Positions 41,582 to 48,759 of a stretch of 64,000 bases of DNA are shown in pieces. Position 1 is the stretch's first letter; every line of letters starts with the position of its first letter. The notes below the pieces were generated by a model. That model saw only the letters and a list, made by a program, of their open reading frames with translations, searched no databases and was not told where the DNA came from. A program made the translations under genes and the position numbers. This DNA is from JAAYJT01 sp037445555 (GTDB lineage: Bacteria; Bacteroidota; Bacteroidia; Bacteroidales; JAAYJT01), in NCBI GenBank assembly GCA_037445555.1, contig JBBIKG010000003.1, forward strand, positions 80,231-144,230, in the 5' to 3' direction.

Positions 41582-43807
41582 TCAGTATGATAGGATAAAG
41601 TCGAGCAGAAGTGGGAGGTCGGCAGGGGTGGCACCATTTTGTTCAAGCCAGGGCCAATCCTCCGAAAACCCCCTGATAAACTGATCGGAAGTGTAGCCTT
41701 GGCTTTTCAGGCATTCTTTATAACTCGACAAGGCTTCGCTTCTATTACCCAAACACCAGAGCACATGCCCCATGTTCATCAAATCATTGGGGGTGGGGTT
41801 CAATTGTGCGATTTTTGTGTAATAAGTGAGGGCATTCTCAAGCTTGCCCGTTACAAAATAACACCATGCAATAGGCCGGTAAAGCTTCACATTTTCCTGC
41901 TCCTGTAATTCAACCTTGAGATAGGCCGCAAGTGCTTCCTTATATTTTTTCATGCCAAGCAGGCAGTTTCCGATGGCTATCCGAGCCTGGAGGGCTTTAG
42001 GATCAAGTAATTCTATCTCCTGGTAACAGGTTAGAGCCTTCTCAAGTTCGCCCGATTTAATATAACAGGCCGCCATCCGGTTAAGGTTCCAGACCTTATT
42101 CGGTTCAAACAGTTCTGCCAACCGGTAGTTGGCCAAGGCTGAAGTGAAATTTCCTTGCCGCTCAAAGGCATAACCTGTTTTTTCATACAGTTCCTGTTCG
42201 GTAGAACCTGATTGGAGAAGTTTCGAGTAAACCTGGATGGCTGAATCGAAATGATCGCGATCAAAGAAAAAATCACCCGCGGCACGCAGACCTACAGCAG
42301 ATGAAAGCAGGTAATCAAAAATGCGATAATTGTGAAAGTCGAGTTTTTCGGTAAAAATATCCTGAAAATCTTCCCTGCCGGGATAGAGTTTCATGAACCG
42401 GTATAAGTCCTGGATGTACTGAGTGTAAATGCTTCGCAATTGGTCCTGGTTGTTGAGAATGTTTTCCTCCTGCGCCATCTCGTTCATTCCCTCCAGCTCG
42501 GCTGAAAAAATCTGGAAAAGGGTTTCCCGCTGTTTGGTGGGAAGCTGCTGCACACTAAAACAAAATGAATATTTATCGCTGTTGCAAATAAAGTTCGACT
42601 TTTCGATTCCTTCAATAAAAGCTTCTTTTGGCACGTTGCCCTCTCCGGTCATGAAGGCGCTAACCTCAGGATGTTCCTTGAAAAAGGGCAGGAACCAATG
42701 ATGTATTTGCCTGAAAAAAGGAAAATGTTTCAGATGAGCAAAAGTGTTAATAAAAACGTCCATTCCCTCTACCTGCATACGGGTGATTTCTTCCATCCGG
42801 CTGATCAGGTTTGGCGAATCCTCGAAAAGAGACTGCCATTTGGGGTTTTTCTCTCCTTCCGGATCGTCGGACGGAGTTTGGAACAGCCCCAGCCTGTCTT
42901 CAATTTTTGGTGCCTCTTTCATGATATCCGGCATAATTTCTTCTCGAAATTTACGGCTGAGTTTGTCAGTGGCTTTCGCTTTTGTAATTTGCATTAAAAC
43001 CATCAGCGCATCTCGCTCAATGCTTTCATCGCCCTGCAACGACCTGAGCCTGTTAATTATCTGGGGATATTGCTCCAGCCTGTCATTGTAGAAATACAAT
43101 CCCAGCATTAACCCGCTAAATGCCCGCTGCGAAACCTGCCACTCGCCTGTCATATAGCAGTCAAAAAGGATCTCAAGGCGATTTTCATCGAACCCTTTAA
43201 TAACTCCCAGTGTAAGGGCGCTTATCAGGACACTTTTCTCATACCAGTAAACATTTTCGGATTGCAGCAGCCTCTTTATATGCTTTGTTTCTTCACCGGT
43301 ATATTTGCAGGTGACAAAAAGAATGGAAAAAAGCCTGGCCAAAATGTTGCTTCTGTCTGAATAATTCGGGGAGCTCACTCCGCTTTTGGGTGCTGTGATC
43401 TCATCAAGCTTAGACTGGAGAAGCAGGGAGTCAGCCAGAGTCTGGAGCATTTCTGACGAGGAGGTTCCATCAAGGTCATGTTCGGTGATCCCCTTGATAC
43501 TCAAGTGATAAGCGCCTTGAATGAAGGACTTGTGCCTGATCTGGTCGGCGAGTTCATACAGATCTCGAATCAATGAGGAGTAGATGGCCTCACGGCGGGG
43601 ATCATCCACACCCATTTGAATGGAGTATTTCAGAATGTTCCGGTAGGTGTCGTGCAAATTTTCGAGTTTAACCATAAATTCTTTCATACCCAGGTTTTGC
43701 AACGTGCTACCCAGTGAAGAAATGGCCTTTGTCACGTGGCGGTTACTCAATAACTGTAAAATTTTTTGATACTGCCCCTCTATTTCGCTATTTTGCATCA
43801 GCAACAA
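41582..43807 (-). CDS. Large cytosolic protein with C-terminal TPR repeats
   Basis: 741 residues from ATG 43807 (ATG 43798 is equally plausible). No signal peptide. The N-terminal about 500 residues are helical (LGSTLQNLGMKEFMVKLENLHDTYRNILKY onward) and match no family I recognise. Residues about 515-690 are canonical TPRs: AGDFFFDRDHFDSAIQVYSKL, YAFERQGNFTSALANYRLAE, CYIKSGELEKALTCYQEIE, CLLGMKKYKEALAAYLKVE, CYFVTGKLENALTYYTKI, VLWCLGNRSEALSSYKECL. Probably a scaffold in the cytoplasm. Monocistronic; the transposon inserted just past its 3' end (64 bases). Confidence 0.72.
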   Translation of the reverse strand: MLLMQNSEIEGQYQKILQLLSNRHVTKAISSLGSTLQNLGMKEFMVKLENLHDTYRNILKYSIQMGVDDPRREAIYSSLIRDLYELADQIRHKSFIQGAYHLSIKGITEHDLDGTSSSEMLQTLADSLLLQSKLDEITAPKSGVSSPNYSDRSNILARLFSILFVTCKYTGEETKHIKRLLQSENVYWYEKSVLISALTLGVIKGFDENRLEILFDCYMTGEWQVSQRAFSGLMLGLYFYNDRLEQYPQIINRLRSLQGDESIERDALMVLMQITKAKATDKLSRKFREEIMPDIMKEAPKIEDRLGLFQTPSDDPEGEKNPKWQSLFEDSPNLISRMEEITRMQVEGMDVFINTFAHLKHFPFFRQIHHWFLPFFKEHPEVSAFMTGEGNVPKEAFIEGIEKSNFICNSDKYSFCFSVQQLPTKQRETLFQIFSAELEGMNEMAQEENILNNQDQLRSIYTQYIQDLYRFMKLYPGREDFQDIFTEKLDFHNYRIFDYLLSSAVGLRAAGDFFFDRDHFDSAIQVYSKLLQSGSTEQELYEKTGYAFERQGNFTSALANYRLAELFEPNKVWNLNRMAACYIKSGELEKALTCYQEIELLDPKALQARIAIGNCLLGMKKYKEALAAYLKVELQEQENVKLYRPIAWCYFVTGKLENALTYYTKIAQLNPTPNDLMNMGHVLWCLGNRSEALSSYKECLKSQGYTSDQFIRGFSEDWPWLEQNGATPADLPLLLDFILSY

Positions 43808-43959
43808 TTTTTATAATGAAGATAAACAACTTAGTCCCGGTGGGGTTATATTTTTGTCGTTATAACCACCTCAAAAATCATGCATTATGAGACTGGGATG
43901 GTTTGTGACTGCCAAAATGACTGCGAGATTAGAAAGAAACTTTAAACCTGCAATATTCT

Positions 43960-44556
43960 ATGGAAAAGCCAGCTAGCAATATTTATCCAATTCATGACCT
44001 TATAAGGCAACGCTGGAGCCCGAGAGCATTTTCGTCTAAACCTGTTGAGCCTGGAAAGCTGCAGAATATGTTTGAAGCTGCAAGATGGGCAGCTTCCGGG
44101 TTTAATGACCAACCATGGAGATTTGTCGTAGGATTAAATTATGATGAATCCTGGTCCCGGATCTTCGAAACCCTGGTGCCGTTCAACCAACTTTGGGCAA
44201 GGCAGGCTCCTGTACTTGTAATGATATGTGCAGACACCATCTCACGCAAGAATGGCCTGCCCGGAACCAGCTTTGAGTACGATGCAGGGCAGGCAGCCGC
44301 AACCCTTTGCCTGCAGGCTGTGGCTGAGGGGTTGATTACCCATCAGATGGGTGGTTTTGAAAAAGAAAAAGCCCGGAGGTCCTTTTCAATTCCCGTCACC
44401 ATCCGACCCCTGGTGGTAATGGCCATCGGCTATCATGGTGAAGAGGAAAAACTACCAGAGAATCTTTTATCGCTCGAGCGGGCTGCACGTGTTCGCAGCG
44501 ATTTTAATACCTTTGTGTTTTCAGGCCAATTTGGCCAGTCCAGTAATCTTTTTTGA
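43960..44556 (+). CDS. Nitroreductase-family FMN oxidoreductase
   Basis: 198 residues. The nitroreductase N-terminus RQRWSPRAFSSKPVEP, the FMN-contacting ARWAASGFNDQPWRFVVG, and the C-terminal MAIGYHG are present. Family members transfer two electrons from NAD(P)H to nitro, quinone or other acceptors through FMN, generally as cytosolic dimers. Physiological substrate unknown. Its stop overlaps the earliest possible start of the downstream cyclase gene, so the two are likely co-transcribed. Confidence 0.86.
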   Translation: MEKPASNIYPIHDLIRQRWSPRAFSSKPVEPGKLQNMFEAARWAASGFNDQPWRFVVGLNYDESWSRIFETLVPFNQLWARQAPVLVMICADTISRKNGLPGTSFEYDAGQAAATLCLQAVAEGLITHQMGGFEKEKARRSFSIPVTIRPLVVMAIGYHGEEEKLPENLLSLERAARVRSDFNTFVFSGQFGQSSNLF

Positions 44557-44570
44557 AATCCCATTTTCTG

Positions 44571-45563
44571 ATGCCCATCCGGTTTCTTTTCCTTACAGCA
44601 ACCCTCCTTGCAGCAAGCTGTGGTCAGCAGCCATCAAAACCGCTCCCTGGTCCCTCTCTGAGCGAGAAAATTTTAGCTGCAGGCATACCCGATTTCAATA
44701 GCGATTCAGCATATCATTTTGTGGCCATCCAGGTTGCTTTCGGCCCACGTGTTCCGAACACGGAGTCGCATGCACGGTGTGCCAGATACCTTGAAAGTAC
44801 TCTTGCCCGGTTTGCCGAAAAGGTGCAGGTTCAGGAGGCAAGGATAAGGGCATATAATGGCCAGGTGCTGAATATTAAGAATATCATAGGATCGTTTGCG
44901 CCCGCAAAGCCGAATCGTATTTTGTTGTGCGCACATTGGGATTCGCGACCCTATGCGGACCATGACCCTAATCCGGCCAATCATTACAAACCTATACCGG
45001 GTGCCAACGACGGAGCCAGCGGTGTAGGGGTGTTGTTAGAGATTGCGAGACAACTTTCCATGAAGCAGCATGAATTCGGGATTGATATCGTATTTTTTGA
45101 TGCAGAAGATTATGGAGAGCATCAGAGCCTTCAGGGCAACCGGGAAGATACCTGGGCTCTTGGATCACAGTACTGGGCTCGCAATCCGCATATTGCCGGT
45201 TACCGGGCCAGGTTTGGCATACTGCTCGACATGGTTGGCACCGCTGATGCTGTGTTTACCATGGAAGGCACTTCAATGCAATACGCACCGGATGTTATGA
45301 GGAAGGTATGGAATACGGCCCATGCAATCGGGTATTCAGCATATTTTTCGATGCAGCAAACCAGCCCGCTCATCGACGATCATTTATTCATAAACCGCAT
45401 CGCCCGAATACCTACTATTGATATTATCCATTTTACGCAGGAAACCCCGACGGGTTTTTTTGCCGATTGGCACACTATGCGCGATGATATGCGAAACATT
45501 GACCGCAACACAATGAAAGCGGTCGGTCAAACCGTGCTGACGGTCATAGGTCTCGAGAAATAG
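44571..45563 (+). CDS. Glutaminyl-peptide cyclotransferase-like M28 lipoprotein
   Basis: 330 residues from ATG 44571; a TTG at 44553 would place six extra residues before the signal. Lipobox LAASC directs it to the periplasmic face of a membrane. The M28 fold shows metal ligands in GANDGASG and FFDAEDYG. The distal signature DDHLFIN ... ADWHTMRDD matches animal-type glutaminyl cyclases, where Asp-Asp-His and Trp-His-Thr-Met line the active site. Such enzymes convert N-terminal Gln to pyroglutamate. In this window the exported non-lipoproteins carry Gln at the mature +1 position, which would be its substrates. A broad aminopeptidase role cannot be excluded. Confidence 0.8.
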   Translation: MPIRFLFLTATLLAASCGQQPSKPLPGPSLSEKILAAGIPDFNSDSAYHFVAIQVAFGPRVPNTESHARCARYLESTLARFAEKVQVQEARIRAYNGQVLNIKNIIGSFAPAKPNRILLCAHWDSRPYADHDPNPANHYKPIPGANDGASGVGVLLEIARQLSMKQHEFGIDIVFFDAEDYGEHQSLQGNREDTWALGSQYWARNPHIAGYRARFGILLDMVGTADAVFTMEGTSMQYAPDVMRKVWNTAHAIGYSAYFSMQQTSPLIDDHLFINRIARIPTIDIIHFTQETPTGFFADWHTMRDDMRNIDRNTMKAVGQTVLTVIGLEK

Positions 45564-45566
45564 GCA

Positions 45567-46952
45567 CTAGAGCATATCATTGGCCAGATTGGCCAATTCG
45601 CTGCGCTCGCCTTTTTCGAGCCTTATATGCGCGTAGATGTCATGGTGCTTCACCTTGTCAATCAGCACCGAAAGTCCGTTGCTTTGGGAGTCAAGATACG
45701 GGGTATCAATCTGGTAGATATCGCCGGTGAAAATGATCTTTGTGTTTTCTCCCGCACGTGTGATGATGGTTTTGATTTCATGCGGCGTGAGATTTTGCGC
45801 TTCATCGACGATAAAAAACACATTGCTTATACTGCGACCGCGAATATAGGCCAGCGGTTGAACCAACAACTTTTCGTTTGTGAGCGATTCGGAAATTACT
45901 TTGTACTCCTTGTCTTTTTCGCTGTATTGGTTCTGAATGAATTTCAGATTGTCGTACAAAGGCTCCATGTACGGGTTGACTTTCGATTTTATGTCGCCCG
46001 GTAAAAACCCAATGTCTTTGTTGCTCAGAGGCACGATTGGACGCGAAAGGTAAATCTGCTTGAAATTTCGCCGCTGTTCAAGAGCAGCTGCCAGGGTAAG
46101 CAGAGTTTTGCCTGTTCCGGCCACTCCCTGCAGGGTGACCAGACGCACATTGGGATTTATGAGAGCATGTATGGCGAACACCTGCTCGGCGTTGCGCGGT
46201 GTAATGCGATAAGCCGATCGTTTCTCAACCCTTTCAATTTTTTTACTCACCGGGTTATAGAAGGCAAGTGCTGAGTTTTTTGTGTTCTTAAGGATGAAAT
46301 AGTTGTTTGGATTTGGATTGGAAATACCAATCTGGTGAGGTTCACAAAACCCGTCCTGGTATAGCAGATCGATAACCTCTCTGTCGAGCCCTTCAATCAC
46401 AGTTTTCCCCGAGTAAAGCCCTTCGACATCTTTGATCTTGCCCGTAAGGAAATCTTCGGCCGGTATGTTAAGCGATTTGGCCTTGAGCCGTAGGTTGATA
46501 TCCTTCGAAACCAACACCACCTTGCGGTCAGGGTATTTGTGTTGCATCAGCAGGGCTGCATTCAATATTCGGTGATCGGGCTTATTCTCATCAAACACCT
46601 TTCGTGCATCCATGGGGAGGTCTTCGGCCCCTTCGTTCATCACTACCTTAAATGAGCCCCCTTTAGGATTTCGAAGCTTTATCCAATCCTGCAGAGTGTG
46701 ATTGACAGAAAGCTTATCAATGATTCGTATAAACTCCCTGGCTTCGAAATTAATGATTTCATTACCTTTCTTAAAGTTGTCAAGTTCTTCGAGCACCGTG
46801 ATGGGTATGGCAATGTCGTTATCCTCAAAGCTATGAATGCTGTTGTGGTTATAGAGAATCACCGAAGTGTCAAGAACAAAAACCTTTGCGGCCTTGTCGC
46901 CATCGGTTTTTGGGTTGCGTTTAACCGAGGGTTTTCTGATAATTGGGGGCAT
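45567..46952 (-). CDS. PhoH-family ATPase with N-terminal PIN domain
   Basis: 461 residues from ATG 46952 (MPPIIRKPSVKRNP); an earlier ATG at 47015 adds a less conserved stretch. An N-terminal PIN nuclease-like domain (VFVLDTSVILYNHNSI, then acidic residues in NKPDHRILNAALL and VVLVSKDINLRLKA) is joined to a PhoH ATPase domain (Walker A LQGVAGTGKTLL, Walker B FFIVDEAQNL, TGDIYQID). This PIN-PhoH fusion is the YlaK/PhoH2-like type, thought to act on RNA. Cytosolic. Converges with the cyclase gene (stops four bases apart). Confidence 0.92.
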   Translation of the reverse strand: MPPIIRKPSVKRNPKTDGDKAAKVFVLDTSVILYNHNSIHSFEDNDIAIPITVLEELDNFKKGNEIINFEAREFIRIIDKLSVNHTLQDWIKLRNPKGGSFKVVMNEGAEDLPMDARKVFDENKPDHRILNAALLMQHKYPDRKVVLVSKDINLRLKAKSLNIPAEDFLTGKIKDVEGLYSGKTVIEGLDREVIDLLYQDGFCEPHQIGISNPNPNNYFILKNTKNSALAFYNPVSKKIERVEKRSAYRITPRNAEQVFAIHALINPNVRLVTLQGVAGTGKTLLTLAAALEQRRNFKQIYLSRPIVPLSNKDIGFLPGDIKSKVNPYMEPLYDNLKFIQNQYSEKDKEYKVISESLTNEKLLVQPLAYIRGRSISNVFFIVDEAQNLTPHEIKTIITRAGENTKIIFTGDIYQIDTPYLDSQSNGLSVLIDKVKHHDIYAHIRLEKGERSELANLANDML

Positions 46953-47062
46953 TATATAAGATGGTTCGTACTCTATTCGCCGGTCATGCACATTTGATGA
47001 ATAGTAAAAAGGCAATCGAAAAACTTTTAACTTCAGGTTTTTGATTTAAGTGATCAGTATGC

Positions 47063-47587
47063 CTAGGTGCATGGCTGAACAGTTTTTTTCAACCTGCCCA
47101 TCTCATATCCGTCCACAGAAAGCTCTGCAACTATTCTATCATAAAGAGCGGAGTCCATTTGTGGGTTACGACACAATATCCATAAATATTTATTACCCGA
47201 AGCAACCACTGCCCACTGATAATCCTGATCGAGCCTGATGATGTGGTAATCACCCCTGAAGGGCCAGAAAAATTGTACTTGCAGCTTGGTATTGCCCGAG
47301 GCCGGAACTATAAAAGCCTTGCCATGAATTTCCGACTGCTTTGCTCCGGCATCTCCGCGCCGGCATCGGTTAATCACACGAATGAAGCCTTTGTCGGTCG
47401 TTTTGTATTCTGCCGTCGTGCATTGGCAATCTTTCTGAAAAGAAGCCGGGAAAGACGCAATCTCGTACCAAAGACCTGCATATCGGTTCAGATCAACCTG
47501 CATGACCAGCGTGGGGTCGTCAGGCGAGGGCTTGCATTGGTTAAAGAGGAAAAAAGCCATAACGCAAAGAATAATCTTCTGATTCAT
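47063..47587 (-). CDS. Lipocalin-family outer-membrane lipoprotein (Blc-like)
   Basis: 174 residues from ATG 47587 (MNQKIILCVMAFFLFNQC, lipobox FNQC); a longer upstream frame would start within the ssb terminator. Bacterial lipocalin signatures are clear: DLNRYAGLWYEIASFP at the first strand, CQCTTAEYKTTDKGFIRVINRC, and DQDYQWAVVASGNKYLWILCRNP. Blc-type lipocalins bind lysophospholipids or other hydrophobic ligands at the outer membrane. Single gene located downstream of ssb. Confidence 0.9.
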   Translation of the reverse strand: MNQKIILCVMAFFLFNQCKPSPDDPTLVMQVDLNRYAGLWYEIASFPASFQKDCQCTTAEYKTTDKGFIRVINRCRRGDAGAKQSEIHGKAFIVPASGNTKLQVQFFWPFRGDYHIIRLDQDYQWAVVASGNKYLWILCRNPQMDSALYDRIVAELSVDGYEMGRLKKTVQPCT

Positions 47588-47615
47588 ATCCGTCGATTTC
47601 AGGTAAAAGTAATAC

Positions 47616-47651
47616 AAAAAAACCGGAATGTGAAAATTCATTCCGGTTTTC
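47616..47651 (-). terminator. Terminator of ssb
   Basis: Stem AACCGGAATG / CATTCCGGTT flanked by A and T runs, 25 bases past the ssb stop on the minus strand; U tract TTTTTT on that strand. Confidence 0.85.
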
Positions 47652-47673
47652 TAGCCTAACTCAGTTCAGCCTA

Positions 47674-48018
47674 TCAGGCGTTGGGCTTTCTGTCAAGCAT
47701 AAGAAGCTCACTCAGATGGATTTCGGTGCTGTAGTGTTTTACTCCGGCTTTGTCTTCCCATGTGCGATAGATGAGCTTGCCTTCTGCGGCTATTTCATTT
47801 CCTTTCTGAAGGTACTTTTCGCATACGGAGGCCAGCTTACCCCAGGCAACCAGATTATGCCATGTGGTTTGTTTTACCTTTTCTCCGGTGATGTTAACGT
47901 ATTCTTCGTTGGTGGCGACGCTGAAACGCACCATTTTCCCTCCGTTTTCGAATTCTTTTGCTTCAGGATTCTGTCCCAGCCGTCCGATCAGTTGCACTCG
48001 GTTTTTCATAGTGTTCAT
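47674..48018 (-). CDS. ssb: Single-stranded DNA-binding protein, short form
   Basis: 114 residues. One OB-fold with the SSB signature NRVQLIGRLGQNPE, TTWHNLVAWGKLASVCEKYLQKGNEIAAEGK and YSTEIHLSELLMLD. The usual disordered linker and acidic tip (DDDIPF-like) that recruits partner proteins are absent: it stops at LMLDRKPNA. This suggests a secondary SSB, with a longer replicative one elsewhere. Starts MNTMKN; an ATG three codons in is also possible. Upstream -7 TACTTTTG (complement of 48095-48102). Confidence 0.9.
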   Translation of the reverse strand: MNTMKNRVQLIGRLGQNPEAKEFENGGKMVRFSVATNEEYVNITGEKVKQTTWHNLVAWGKLASVCEKYLQKGNEIAAEGKLIYRTWEDKAGVKHYSTEIHLSELLMLDRKPNA

Positions 48019-48166
48019 AGTGTTTGTGGTTTTGTGCCCAATTGGGCGGTTAATGATTAATTGTTTGTGTCAGTTTTTTGTTTGAATGACGAGGCAAAAG
48101 TATATTGGCCAGATAACCTGACTCGTATAAAAAATAGTTACATCCGGATACAGTTGTTTGTAACCG

Positions 48167-48198
48167 TTTGTAATCGGATAAATTTTTTCATATCTTTG
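48167..48198 (+). promoter_or_regulatory. Promoter of the zinc-ribbon protein gene
   Basis: -33 TTTG (48167-48170), 20-base spacer, -7 TATCTTTG (48191-48198). A direct repeat GTTTGTAA at 48156 and 48166 (10-base period) overlaps the -33 box and might bind a regulator. Confidence 0.7.
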
Positions 48199-48245
48199 TT
48201 GAACAGAGCCTCTTATTCTGATTATTCATTAATTAAATTCCGGAA

Positions 48246-48617
48246 ATGAACGAAGCATCTCGTACCTGCCTTGATTGCGGCGAGTCAATTGTAGGAAGAT
48301 CAGACAAAAAATTCTGCAACGACATTTGCCGCAATAATTACAATAACAGATTGAATAGTGAAACCACAAACTATGTGAGAAGGGTGAATGCCATATTACG
48401 GAAAAACCGGCGGATACTGGCCGCACTCAATCCTGGCGAAAAAGCAACTGTGCATAAAGATAAGCTCTCCGAAAAGGGATTTAGTTTCAGCTATTTCACA
48501 AATACCTATACCACTCAGAAAGGGGCGGTTTATTATTTCTGCTACGAATATGGTTACCTGCCCCTCGATAATGATTTTTATATGCTGGTTTTGCGAAATC
48601 AGCGCCGGGAAAACTGA
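48246..48617 (+). CDS. Small zinc-ribbon protein, function unknown
   Basis: 123 residues. The N-terminus holds a treble-clef-like zinc site, CLDCGESIVG and KKFCNDICRNNYNN (four Cys as CxxC ... CxxxC). A helical linker (YVRRVNAILRKNRRILAAL) follows, then a beta-rich C-terminus ending YYFCYEYGYLPLDNDFYMLVL. I recognise it as a conserved Bacteroidota hypothetical but know no function; a nucleic-acid-binding role is a guess from the zinc ribbon and the basic linker. It has one of the best promoters in the window and is divergent from ssb. Confidence 0.7.
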   Translation: MNEASRTCLDCGESIVGRSDKKFCNDICRNNYNNRLNSETTNYVRRVNAILRKNRRILAALNPGEKATVHKDKLSEKGFSFSYFTNTYTTQKGAVYYFCYEYGYLPLDNDFYMLVLRNQRREN

Positions 48618-48731
48618 CAATCATTGCCGGATTTTGTAAAAGATCACATATTCGAGCATTTAATCCCAATCGTTACATGGTTCGTGCTCAACGATAAGGT
48701 TTCATACACCCTTCAATGTTCATATAAGTTC

Positions 48732-48757
48732 TACCTTTATCGGAGAAAAAATCTCCG
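48732..48757 (+). promoter_or_regulatory. -7-like element and start-proximal hairpin of polA
   Basis: TACCTTTA (48732-48739, one mismatch from TAnnTTTG) is followed by CGGAGA-AAAAA-TCTCCG (48741-48757), a 6-bp hairpin ending two bases before the polA ATG at 48760. A ribosome would have to melt it. Confidence 0.35.
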
Positions 48758-48759
48758 AA

